NCBI GenBank assembly: GCA_020853095.1
Contig: JADYZN010000061.1
Location: 1 to 64,000, forward strand
DNA: 64,000 nucleotides
Source of the DNA: Phycisphaerales bacterium
GTDB lineage: Bacteria; Planctomycetota; Phycisphaerae; Tepidisphaerales; Tepidisphaeraceae
Direction: 5' to 3'
The notes beneath the pieces were generated by a model. The model had not been told where the DNA came from. It saw only the letters and a list, made by a program, of their open reading frames with translations, and searched no databases. This document shows positions 36,476-44,471 of this stretch, piece by piece. A program made the translations under genes and the position numbers. The stretch's first letter is position 1. Every line of letters begins with the position of its first letter.

Positions 36476-37543
36476 ATGAAATTCGTACGCTATGCGATAT
36501 TGGCGTTCGTACTGGCGGGAATGATCGGATGTGCTTCGCAGCCGGCCGGTCCCACAGGAACCGCAGCACAGGGTACGCCCGCGGATGCACAGGCCACCAT
36601 TCCGCTGAACATCCCCGCCAATGCCCAGTGGACGCTCTTTTGTCAGCGCGTCACCGGTGCGGATCATGTGATTCGCGCCAACCAGATCAAATCCATCCTC
36701 CTCAAAAGCACCAAGTTGCCCGACTGGTACGTCCTTCATGGCGAGCAGGACAGCACGCTCTATTACGGTTTTTATCGCACCATCGACGACCCGGGCGACA
36801 CCGCCGAGACCACTCGTGCCCAACGCGACCGCCAGACCATCGTCGCCTTGAAAGACCAGGTCGGCGAGCATCCCTTCGCACAGGCGGTCTTTGTTCCCCT
36901 GCAAACCCCCGATCCGGCCGGCCCGCCGGAATGGAATCTGGCCAACACGCCGTCCAGCGCCGTCTGGACGTTGCAGATCGCCGCCTACAAGGACAGCCCC
37001 GACCGCAAACAGGCGGCCGTCGATTCGGTTCGTGAAGCTCGAAAACAAGGCATTCCCGCTTTTTACTATCACGGCCCGACCGTCAGTTCGGTCTGCATCG
37101 GCACCTGGCCGGCCGAGGCCGTCCGCAGAACCATGCCCGCTCCGCCGGATGCCAACCCCAATGATCCGGTCCTGGTGCTCGATCACGCCATGCCGGGCCT
37201 TCCCACTGAAATTGAAGACAAGGAAGGCAACACCGTCCGCACCATCGCCCCCAAAATCGAGGTGCTCGACCCCACGTTGATGGAAGTGATGAAAAAATAT
37301 CCTTATCACTATCTCAACGGCGCCCAGATGATGCGAAAAATTCAGGACCCCAACACCGGCGTGCAGCGGGAGGTGTACGATCCATCGTTTATCGTGCAGA
37401 TCCCTCATGCCTCCCATTCGCCGTTGACATCGCCACCACAGACCCCGGCCGTGCCGCCGGCGCAACAAACCCCCAACACGCCCGCTCCCCCATCCCCTCC
37501 GGCGCAATCTTCGCCCGGAAAACTTCGTTCCATCGGGAGATGA
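36476..37543 (+). CDS. Lipoprotein with SPOR-like domain
   Basis: A 355-residue lipoprotein: signal peptide MKFVRYAILAFVLAGMIGC with the lipobox cysteine at about residue 19. The body contains AVWTLQIAAYKDSPDRKQAA followed by SVREARKQGIPAFYYHGPT, which resembles a SPOR peptidoglycan-binding repeat (Q-IaaY...A...v...R..G.pA). The C-terminal 60 residues are Pro/Ala/Gln-rich and disordered. GGAGG lies before ATG 36476, which decides this start over the longer frame. The next gene begins two bases after its stop. A cell-envelope role is inferred. Confidence 0.75.
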   Translation: MKFVRYAILAFVLAGMIGCASQPAGPTGTAAQGTPADAQATIPLNIPANAQWTLFCQRVTGADHVIRANQIKSILLKSTKLPDWYVLHGEQDSTLYYGFYRTIDDPGDTAETTRAQRDRQTIVALKDQVGEHPFAQAVFVPLQTPDPAGPPEWNLANTPSSAVWTLQIAAYKDSPDRKQAAVDSVREARKQGIPAFYYHGPTVSSVCIGTWPAEAVRRTMPAPPDANPNDPVLVLDHAMPGLPTEIEDKEGNTVRTIAPKIEVLDPTLMEVMKKYPYHYLNGAQMMRKIQDPNTGVQREVYDPSFIVQIPHASHSPLTSPPQTPAVPPAQQTPNTPAPPSPPAQSSPGKLRSIGR

Positions 37544-37544
37544 T

Positions 37545-38174
37545 GTGCCAAAACTGCTGATTGCCACCGGAAACGCCGGCAAAGCCCGTGAGTTGGCCCG
37601 GATGCTTGGCCATGAGATCGACTGGACCGACCTGTCATCCATCCCAAACCCCGCCACGGTCGAAGAAACCGGCGTCACTTTTCGCGAAAACGCCTGCCTG
37701 AAAGCCGAACAATACGCCCGCATGACCAACCTCTGGACCCTGGCCGATGACAGCGGCCTGGAAGTCGATGCCCTCGATGGCAAACCAGGCGTCATCAGCG
37801 CCCGATGGGCCGAATCGCACAATGCGGGAAAAGGGGACGACGACAATAACCGCTTGTTATTACAGCAGTTACAAAAAATTCCGGACGATCGCCGTGCCGC
37901 GAGGTTTGTTTGTGTCTTGGCGCTGGCCGACCCGGATGGAAACATTGTTCTGACCGCCCGTGACACGGTGGAAGGGCGGATTATTCATAAACCTCGCGGC
38001 GAGAACGGTTTCGGGTATGATCCACTGTTCATGGTCGCCGGCCTGGATCGAACCTCGGCCGAGCTGGAACCGGATGAAAAAAACCGTGTCAGCCACCGTG
38101 GCAAGGCCCTGCGGCGGCTACAATCAATGATGGAACGATCCGGCTGGTTCGAGCTGGATCGTTGCTCTACATAA
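37545..38174 (+). CDS. rdgB: XTP/dITP diphosphatase (RdgB/HAM1 family)
   Basis: A 209-residue enzyme that hydrolyses non-canonical purine nucleotides (XTP, dITP) to monophosphates and so keeps them out of nucleic acids. TGNAGKARELARML is the substrate-binding N-terminus, LADDSGLEVDALDGKPGVISAR holds the metal-binding Asp pair, and ENGFGYDPLF is the base-recognition motif. It starts with GTG directly after the lipoprotein gene, with GGGAG upstream. Length and motifs are complete. Confidence 0.94.
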   Translation: MPKLLIATGNAGKARELARMLGHEIDWTDLSSIPNPATVEETGVTFRENACLKAEQYARMTNLWTLADDSGLEVDALDGKPGVISARWAESHNAGKGDDDNNRLLLQQLQKIPDDRRAARFVCVLALADPDGNIVLTARDTVEGRIIHKPRGENGFGYDPLFMVAGLDRTSAELEPDEKNRVSHRGKALRRLQSMMERSGWFELDRCST

Positions 38175-38222
38175 AGCAGAATTTGATAAAATCCCGCAGG
38201 GAGGCGGATGAAGGATGAAGTT

Positions 38223-38639
38223 ATGAGTCGGATTCTTCTCGCCGTCAGCAGCCCGTGGGCGGCACAGAAAGTGGTGGCGCCGCTGGCCGATCTGGCATCC
38301 CGCCTGTCGGCCGAGGTGCTGGTGGTTCACGTTTCCCGCCCCAGTGCCGGTCAGATGCGCGAACAGGAACAGGCCGACGGTGAATCGGCCATCAGCCTGC
38401 TGCGTGACAAGCTGGCCGAACGCAACGTGGCGGTCCAGACCCTTTTGATGTTCAGCGACGACATCGCCCGGGCCATCCTCAATACCGCCATCGAACGGGA
38501 AGTGACGCTGATCGTCCTCGGTTTGACCGGAAAAAACGTCTTCGCACGCCTGCTGGCCGGCAACGTGCCGGTCGAATTGATCAAAAACACCCGCATCCCG
38601 GTCCTCCTGCTGCCCCCCGACTGGAACGGGACGATCTGA
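38223..38639 (+). CDS. UspA-family universal stress protein
   Basis: A 138-residue single-domain alpha/beta protein. It begins SRILLAVSSPWAAQKVVAPL and ends with GLTGKNVFARLLAGNVPVELIKNTRIPVLLLP, keeping the G-2x-G-9x-G nucleotide-binding pattern, but with Asn instead of Ser/Thr after the last Gly. The ATG at 38223 has AAGGA seven bases upstream; the ATG at 38208 has GGAGG only three bases away, so both remain possible. The function is a stress-related ATP-binding role in the cytoplasm, inferred from the family. Confidence 0.88.
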   Translation: MSRILLAVSSPWAAQKVVAPLADLASRLSAEVLVVHVSRPSAGQMREQEQADGESAISLLRDKLAERNVAVQTLLMFSDDIARAILNTAIEREVTLIVLGLTGKNVFARLLAGNVPVELIKNTRIPVLLLPPDWNGTI

Positions 38640-38756
38640 TCCGGTTGGAAAACTGGCGCAAACAGTGCAACAATCCTTTTCGTCGCCAAAGTTCAAGCTA
38701 TAATCCGCCCCTTTGTGTTCTGGTGAACGGTCTTCTGTCAGGAGTTGGAAAATCAA

Positions 38757-39314
38757 ATGAACAGCAGCAGCGACTTCATGCCCAAGGAATGTTTTTTCAC
38801 CAAGGGCGTTGGCCGGCACGCGCAAAAGCTCATGAGTTTCGAGCTGGCCTTGCGGGATGCGGGCATTGAAAAGCAGAACATCGTGCGCGTCTCCTCGATC
38901 TATCCCACCAGTTGCAAGATCGTTCCCATGAAGGAAGGCCAGCCCAAGCTTCTGCCGGGGCAGGTGACTTTCTGCGTGCTGGCCGAGGCGGCCACCGATG
39001 AACCCAACCGCCTGATCTGCGCCGGCATCGGCCTGGCGATCCCCAAAAACCACGCCCACGGCTACATCGCCGAACACCACGGCTACGGCATGGCCGAAAA
39101 ACGCACCGAAGACCTGTGCGAAGACCTCGCCGCCACCATGCTGGCGACGACCCTTGGAATTCCGTTCGATCCGGAAAAAGCCTGGAACGAACGCGAACAG
39201 CAGTATCAGATGAGCGGCGAGATCGTCAAAACCCGCGCCTACGTCCAGACCGCCGAAGGGGACAAAACCGGCATCTGGACCAGCGTCGTGGCGGCGGTGG
39301 TGTTCATCCTGTAA
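38757..39314 (+). CDS. Pyruvoyl-dependent arginine decarboxylase
   Basis: A 185-residue proenzyme that self-cleaves to make a pyruvoyl cofactor and decarboxylates arginine to agmatine for polyamine synthesis. The cleavage site is the Ser46-Ser47 pair in NIVRVSSIYPTSC. PGQVTFCVLAEAATDEP and the AAGIG-like CAGIGLAIPKN region are typical. The start is ATG 38757, preceded by GGAG at a somewhat long spacing. Such enzymes are common in archaea and in some bacteria including chlamydiae and planctomycetes. The gene stands alone. Confidence 0.92.
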   Translation: MNSSSDFMPKECFFTKGVGRHAQKLMSFELALRDAGIEKQNIVRVSSIYPTSCKIVPMKEGQPKLLPGQVTFCVLAEAATDEPNRLICAGIGLAIPKNHAHGYIAEHHGYGMAEKRTEDLCEDLAATMLATTLGIPFDPEKAWNEREQQYQMSGEIVKTRAYVQTAEGDKTGIWTSVVAAVVFIL

Positions 39315-39376
39315 TCACGGCGGCCACGACAATTCCCCTTGGCGGCGGATTGCCGCGCGCCGTATGGTGGCGTGGC

Positions 39377-40873
39377 GTGCGGATATTCAAACATATCCCG
39401 TTGTTTGCGACGATGGCCCTGATCGTGCTGGTTGGGGGCTGCGCGGTGGGGCCGGATTATCATCGGCCGGACCTGGGGCTGGAGGCGGATTATGGCTATT
39501 CGCAAGCGCGGGCGGCCACGCAGCCATCCGGCGTCACCACCCAGCCCGCCCGACTGGCACAATGGTGGACCACGCTGAACGATCCGCTGCTGGACGATCT
39601 CATCGAACAGGCGGTTCGTGATGGGCTGGACGGTCGACTGGCCGAGGCCCGTGTGCGCGAGGCCCGCGCCCGCCGGGCGGCCGCCGGGGCGGGGCAATTT
39701 CCCGCGTTCGATGCCAGGGGCGGATATTCGCGCATCCGAAACAGCCAGAACGCCGCCCCCTTCAACGCCTTTGACCTTCCGGGTTTCCCATGGGAATTTG
39801 ATTTGTATCAGGCGGGGTTTGACGCCTCGTGGGAACTGGACGTTTTTGGCGGGGTTCGTCGAACCGTCGAAGCGGCCGGCGCCGATCTGTCGGCGGCGGT
39901 TGAAGACCATCGGGCGGTTTTGTTGAGCCTGATGGCCGAGGTGGCTCGAAATTACGTTGAGTTGCGCGGGGCGCAGCGCCAACTGGACATCGCCCGCCAG
40001 AATCTGCTGGTTCAACGCCAAACCCTCGATTTGACGCGCAATCAGGTCCGCAATGGCATCGGCACCCAGCTCGATGTGTCGCGCGCCCGGGCGCTGGTCT
40101 CCACCACCGAGGCGCAAATCCCGGCGTTGGAGCGCGTTCAATGGCAGACCATCCATCGTCTGGCCGTCCTGGTCGGTAAACAACCCGAAGCGCTGGCGGA
40201 TCTCCTGGTGAAGCCCGCCCCCATACCGGTTCCGCCGGCGCAGGTTTCCATCGGCCTGCCGGTGGACCTGCTGCGCCGACGGCCGGACATTCGACGGGCC
40301 GAAAGCCGGCTGGCCGCCGCCACCGCCCGCATCGGCGCCGCGACGGCCGACCTGTACCCGCGATTTTCGCTGACCGGTTCATTCGTGATGCAAAGCGAGG
40401 AACCACGGGCGATTTTTGATTGGCGCAGCCGCGGCTTCAACGTCGGCCCGTCGATCAGTTGGCCGATCCTGGATTTTGGGCGGTTGCGCGCGGTGGTGGA
40501 TGTTCGCGGCGCGCAACAGGAACAGGCACTGGTTCAATACGAACAAACGGTCCTGCGGGCGCTGGAGGAAGTCCATGATGCGCTGGTGGCCTATGCCACC
40601 GAACAATCCCGCCACCGCTCGCTGAACGATGCGGCGGAGGCCAACCAGCAGTCGGTTGAGATGGCCCGGCAGCTCTATCGCCAGGGTCTGACTGATTTCA
40701 TGACCATTCTGGATGCCCAGCGGTCACTGTATCAATCACAGTGGGAATTGGCGCAAAGCGACCAGATGCTCACCACGTCGCTGGTGGGGTTGTATAAAGC
40801 GCTGGGCGGCGGGTGGGATGTGGAACCGGTCAGAACGCAAACGCCGACCGGGCAGGCCGCGGCGACACGTTAA
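39377..40873 (+). CDS. Outer-membrane efflux lipoprotein (NodT/OprM type)
   Basis: A 498-residue TolC-fold protein. A signal peptide ends in LVGGC with the lipid-anchored Cys at ~22, followed by AVGPDYHRP, the standard NodT-family start. Two OEP repeats contain long helices (residues ~95-260 and ~300-470). RRRPDIRRAESRLAAATARIG and the PSISWPILDFGR segments are diagnostic. The GTG at 39377 gives the natural signal peptide; longer in-frame starts overlap the decarboxylase gene. It is immediately followed by a membrane-fusion protein gene (TAAATG), but no inner-membrane pump is encoded nearby. Confidence 0.9.
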   Translation: MRIFKHIPLFATMALIVLVGGCAVGPDYHRPDLGLEADYGYSQARAATQPSGVTTQPARLAQWWTTLNDPLLDDLIEQAVRDGLDGRLAEARVREARARRAAAGAGQFPAFDARGGYSRIRNSQNAAPFNAFDLPGFPWEFDLYQAGFDASWELDVFGGVRRTVEAAGADLSAAVEDHRAVLLSLMAEVARNYVELRGAQRQLDIARQNLLVQRQTLDLTRNQVRNGIGTQLDVSRARALVSTTEAQIPALERVQWQTIHRLAVLVGKQPEALADLLVKPAPIPVPPAQVSIGLPVDLLRRRPDIRRAESRLAAATARIGAATADLYPRFSLTGSFVMQSEEPRAIFDWRSRGFNVGPSISWPILDFGRLRAVVDVRGAQQEQALVQYEQTVLRALEEVHDALVAYATEQSRHRSLNDAAEANQQSVEMARQLYRQGLTDFMTILDAQRSLYQSQWELAQSDQMLTTSLVGLYKALGGGWDVEPVRTQTPTGQAAATR

Positions 40874-42178
40874 ATGTTTTTGAGCGAATCAATGACCACG
40901 ACTTCAACCACCGACACAAATTTGACTTCCGATCCATCGACCGGCCGCCGGCGGTTGTTTCAGCATCCGCTGGTCATCGCCATCGCGGGGGTGATCCTCG
41001 TGCTGCTGGTGGCCGGCGGGGTGTTGTATTGGCTGCACGCCAGGCAGTTCGAAGAAACCGATGATGCGTTCATCGAAGGGAACGTGATTCCCGTCGGCTC
41101 CAGGGTGGCGGGGCTGGTGAAAGAGGTATTGATCAACGACAACCAGACGGTGGAAGCCGGCCAGCAACTGGTGCGGATCGACCCGGCCGATTTCATCGTC
41201 AGGCATGAGCAGGCCCAGTCCAATCTCAAAGCCGCCGAGGCGCGGCTGGACGTGGCGCAAACGAAGTTGACGTTGACCAAGGCGAACAGCCAGGCCGCGT
41301 TGGAACAGGCCAGGGCGGCCGTCGTTCAGGCCGATGCGATGGTGCATTCCGCCCAGTCGCAGCAGGCGTCGGCCCAGGCGGATGTGATCGCCGCCGAGGC
41401 GGAATCGACCCGCCGGCAGGCCGATTTGAAACGATACGAAGCGCTCGATCCGCGCGTGGTGTCGCAGCAACAACTGGACATCGCCCGCGCCGCCGCCGAG
41501 TCGGCCGAGGCGCAAAAAACGGCGGCGCAAAAGCGCGTGGCCGCCGCCGAATCTCAAATCCGTGAAGCCCAGGCCCGCGTCTCGCAAGCCCGCGGCGCCC
41601 TGGCGGCCGCCGATACCGTTCAGCAGCAGATCGACGCGGCACAGGCCATGGTTCGCCAGGCACAGGCCGATGTCGATCAGGCCAGATCCGCGGCCGATCT
41701 GACCCGGCTGGATTTGTCATACACCACGATCATCGCCCCGTCCGCCGGCCGAATTGCCCGGAAAAACGTGCAACCGGGCCAATATCTGTCGGTCGGCCAG
41801 CCCATCTCGGCCATCGTCACCCCCGAGGTCTGGGTGGTGGCCAATTTCAAGGAAACCCAGCTCACCCGCATGCGCCAGGGACAACCGGTCACGATCCGGG
41901 TGGATGCCTATCCAAACCGTGAATTTCACGGCCACGTTGACAGCATCCAGGCCGGCACCGGCTCGCGTTTCAGCCTTCTGCCCCCCGAAAACGCCACCGG
42001 CAACTACGTCAAAGTCGTCCAGCGCATCCCGGTCAAAATCATCTTCGACGAGCCGCCGCAAACCCTGAGCCTTCTCGCCCCCGGCATGTCGGTGGTGCCC
42101 AGCGTCCGCATCGGTACCTCGTCGAATGAGCTTCCATTGCCGATGATCCCGACGACGCGGGTCACACAGGGGAACTGA
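40874..42178 (+). CDS. HlyD/EmrA-type membrane fusion protein
   Basis: A 434-residue periplasmic adaptor with one N-terminal transmembrane helix (residues ~33-54), a TDDAFIEGNVIPVGSRVAG lipoyl half-motif, a long coiled-coil hairpin (~105-290, rich in A/Q/E/R), and the second half-motif SYTTIIAPSAGRIARKNVQPGQ. The C-terminal beta-barrel includes VWVVANFKETQLTRMRQGQPV as in EmrA. It starts one base after the outer-membrane gene's stop, so the two form an operon. An EmrB-like or ABC partner is missing from this location. Confidence 0.92.
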   Translation: MFLSESMTTTSTTDTNLTSDPSTGRRRLFQHPLVIAIAGVILVLLVAGGVLYWLHARQFEETDDAFIEGNVIPVGSRVAGLVKEVLINDNQTVEAGQQLVRIDPADFIVRHEQAQSNLKAAEARLDVAQTKLTLTKANSQAALEQARAAVVQADAMVHSAQSQQASAQADVIAAEAESTRRQADLKRYEALDPRVVSQQQLDIARAAAESAEAQKTAAQKRVAAAESQIREAQARVSQARGALAAADTVQQQIDAAQAMVRQAQADVDQARSAADLTRLDLSYTTIIAPSAGRIARKNVQPGQYLSVGQPISAIVTPEVWVVANFKETQLTRMRQGQPVTIRVDAYPNREFHGHVDSIQAGTGSRFSLLPPENATGNYVKVVQRIPVKIIFDEPPQTLSLLAPGMSVVPSVRIGTSSNELPLPMIPTTRVTQGN

Positions 42179-42290
42179 GTCCCGCCGCAGGTCGAGGCGG
42201 GTGTCCGTGCAATGGACAATCCGCGAATTGCGTTCACTTTTTCATCTAATAGGGATAGAATGACAGGTGGAAGATTCAACGGGAGGTTCT

Positions 42291-42539
42291 ATGCAAGAAT
42301 CAGCCATTCGGTTGCGTGTTGAACCATTGACGGAGGGTGGGTTTTTGGCCACCAGTCCGGATATTCAAGGCTTGGTGGCCGAAGGCAGGACGGTGACCGA
42401 GGCGGTTGAGATCGCACAAGGACTGGCCCGGAAAATTCTCGAATCCTGCATCGAGCATGGCGATCCTGTCCCCCCCGCGCTTGCCGCTTTGGTAGGAAAC
42501 AAGCCTGTGGATCTACTGGTGCCCGTCGGCGTGAGATAA
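42291..42539 (+). CDS. hicB: HicB-type antitoxin
   Basis: An 82-residue partial RNase-H-like HicB protein: IRLRVEPLTEGGFLATSPDIQGLVAEGRTVTEA is the family core. It has no long C-terminal DNA-binding extension. A strong GGGAGG precedes ATG 42291, which sets the start rather than the longer frame. HicB neutralises the mRNA interferase HicA. The toxin gene begins two bases after its stop; antitoxin-first order here is the reverse of the classical hicAB arrangement. Confidence 0.88.
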   Translation: MQESAIRLRVEPLTEGGFLATSPDIQGLVAEGRTVTEAVEIAQGLARKILESCIEHGDPVPPALAALVGNKPVDLLVPVGVR

Positions 42540-42540
42540 C

Positions 42541-42765
42541 ATGGGTCGCCTGAGCGGGTTCAAGTATCGAGAAGTTGTTAAAAAATTGCGTACTTTTGGG
42601 TTTGTTTTTGATCGCTCCGGAACCGGTAGCCATGAGATTTGGCGCCAATTGAACACGGGCCGGAAAATCACCCTGCCCCATCATCCGGGCGATATGAAGG
42701 AGGGAACGCTTCACGCCATCCTCCGCGAAGCGGGGATTGAAGTCGATGCTTTCCTCAATGCATGA
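42541..42765 (+). CDS. hicA: HicA-type mRNA interferase toxin
   Basis: A 74-residue double-stranded-RNA-binding-fold toxin: VVKKLRTFGFVFDRSGTGSH holds the catalytic His in the G-S-H motif, and LPHHPGDMKEGTLHAILREAGI is the conserved C-terminal part. It cleaves mRNA when free. It follows hicB by one base. Length and motifs match functional HicA proteins. Confidence 0.9.
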   Translation: MGRLSGFKYREVVKKLRTFGFVFDRSGTGSHEIWRQLNTGRKITLPHHPGDMKEGTLHAILREAGIEVDAFLNA

Positions 42766-42834
42766 AGAGCGTCGAAGCGGGTTCGTGCGTCGATGGCAGG
42801 TGAGTTCCAATTGCCAATCCAGCCTGAAATCCGA

Positions 42835-43926
42835 TTATATTTCCACCTTTTTCAGCGAAGTTGAATCAAACTTGAATCCCGCTTCGGTGGCGATGTGGCT
42901 CAAGGCGTCGATTTCGGCCTGTGTGAAGATCAGGCCGCCGTGTTTCTGGCTTAGGGCGGCGGCGTTGGCTTCCAGTTGGCCGGGGAGCATCGCCTTGTCG
43001 TTGCCGTGGGCGAGGATGTCGGCAATGACCGCCTTGACGTTTTCCGATTGCTTCCGACCTTGGGCGAAATCGCCGCAATCGAGTGCATCGGGGCGGATGC
43101 ACTGGAAGAAAAAGTTGGGCGTGTGTTTCTCATCCTTCGGCCCGGTGCCCCAGCGGCTGCGCAATGTCGGCAGCGAACCGCCGATGTACGCGGCGACCAA
43201 TTCATCGATCAACGACAGGCCATATCCCTTGTGCTGGCCGAATGGAAGAAGCGCCTTGACCTTGTTGGGGTCGCTGGTCTCGTTGCCGTTTTCATCGACG
43301 CCGCAACCGGCAGGCAGTTGTTTGCCTTCGCGGATGAACTGTTGCACCCGGCCCATCGCCACCGTGCTGGTGGCCCAGTCGATGCAGATCGGAAACCCGA
43401 TCAGGTCCTGCGTTGGGAAACCCCATGAGTGCGGGTTGGTCCCCAATGTCGGGAATTTACCGCCGAACGGAACCACCTCGGCCAGCGCGGCCGTGCAGCA
43501 GGTGTAGGCGATGTATCCTTTTTTGGCCGCGTCGATGACGTACCCGCCGCCCCACAGGTAATGAAACGCATTGTCCACCGCGACGATCCCCACGCCATAT
43601 TGATCCGCCAGGTCCATCGCCGCCTGCATCGCCTCAAAACCGACGGCCTGTCCTAGCTTGCGGTTGGCGTTCCAACGCTGCACGGCCGGATATTTGGCGG
43701 GCAGCTTTTCCATCTTCGCCCCCGGCACGCACCCGCCGGCTTTGGAGCCGAACAACTCATCCAGATGCAGTGCCTTGATCGCGTTGTGCGTCTTGATCCC
43801 GTGCCAGGCCGTCAATTCGCTGAACCGTGCCGCCGCCTGTGCCTCGTCGGCCGTATATCCCCGATGCCGATACGCCGCGGCCACCAGATCGTGATGAATC
43901 TTCTGCGGAACAATGTAGTTGATCAT
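42835..43926 (-). CDS. Ldh2/MDH2-family NAD(P)-dependent dehydrogenase
   Basis: A 363-residue member of the malate/L-lactate dehydrogenase type 2 family (LDH2 fold), distinct from Rossmann LDH/MDH. Characteristic blocks are HGIKTHNAIKALHLDE (usually SHG..), WGGGYVIDAAKKGYI, FGTNP-like TLGTNPHSWGFPT, and LPFGQHKGYGLSLIDEL. Members oxidise or reduce 2-hydroxy acids such as malate, lactate, ureidoglycolate or diketogulonate. Substrate cannot be chosen here. It stands alone, convergent with hicBA and divergent from rplU. Confidence 0.85.
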   Translation of the reverse strand: MINYIVPQKIHHDLVAAAYRHRGYTADEAQAAARFSELTAWHGIKTHNAIKALHLDELFGSKAGGCVPGAKMEKLPAKYPAVQRWNANRKLGQAVGFEAMQAAMDLADQYGVGIVAVDNAFHYLWGGGYVIDAAKKGYIAYTCCTAALAEVVPFGGKFPTLGTNPHSWGFPTQDLIGFPICIDWATSTVAMGRVQQFIREGKQLPAGCGVDENGNETSDPNKVKALLPFGQHKGYGLSLIDELVAAYIGGSLPTLRSRWGTGPKDEKHTPNFFFQCIRPDALDCGDFAQGRKQSENVKAVIADILAHGNDKAMLPGQLEANAAALSQKHGGLIFTQAEIDALSHIATEAGFKFDSTSLKKVEI

Positions 43927-44054
43927 GGTCGATTCGCCCTTAGATTCAAAATTATGAAGGTCCGACAGTGTACAAACCCACGCTCAAAATCCAAGGCGAG
44001 GCGAATGGTATTGTGTGCAGTGCCGAAAAATCGATTCCATTGCAACTTGACATG

Positions 44055-44069
44055 GCCGGGAAATCCGGC
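44055..44069 (+). promoter_or_regulatory. Small stem-loop in the rplU leader
   Basis: GCCGG-GAAAT-CCGGC forms a perfect five-pair stem 33 bases before the rplU start codon and just after a TTGACA at 44047. It could be a leader element binding a ribosomal protein, or chance. Confidence 0.25.
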
Positions 44070-44102
44070 AAAATGCTCCGCTCTTTTGATTTTGGAGTAA
44101 TT

Positions 44103-44414
44103 ATGTACGCGATCATTGAAGATGGGGGTCGGCAATACAAGGTGACCAGCGGGGACACGATTCGCATTGAGCGGTCGTCGGCGGAGGGTCAGGAGACGAT
44201 TACCTTCGATCGCGTGCTGCTGGTGGGGGGCGAAGGCCAACCTCGGATCGGCGCCCCGGTCGTCGCCGGCGCATCGGTCAGCGCACAGGTGTTGCGAGAT
44301 GTCAAAGGCCCCAAGATCGACATCCAGAAATACCGCCGTCGCAAGGGTTTTCACAAGAAAATCGGCCACCGTCAAAAACAGGTCGAAGTGAAAATTTCCG
44401 CGATTAACGTGTAA
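44103..44414 (+). CDS. rplU: 50S ribosomal protein L21
   Basis: A 103-residue 23S-rRNA-binding ribosomal protein. MYAIIEDGGRQYKV at the start and KIDIQKYRRRKGFHKKIGHRQ near the end are the family signatures. GGAG lies six bases before ATG 44103. In most bacteria rpmA (L27) follows directly; here a strong terminator follows instead, so L27 must be elsewhere. It is divergent from the Ldh2-family gene across a 176-base region. Confidence 0.97.
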   Translation: MYAIIEDGGRQYKVTSGDTIRIERSSAEGQETITFDRVLLVGGEGQPRIGAPVVAGASVSAQVLRDVKGPKIDIQKYRRRKGFHKKIGHRQKQVEVKISAINV

Positions 44415-44440
44415 ATCTTTGTTACATAGTGATTTATGTA

Positions 44441-44469
44441 AACGGACGGCCTTCGGGTCGTCCGTTTTT
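44441..44469. terminator. Bidirectional rho-independent terminator after rplU
   Basis: AACGGACG pairs with CGTCCGTT, and inside it CC-TTCG-GG forms a stable UUCG tetraloop. TTTTT follows on the plus strand; on the minus strand the flank is also A/T rich. It separates rplU from the convergent GGDEF gene. Confidence 0.9.
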
Positions 44470-44471
44470 AA

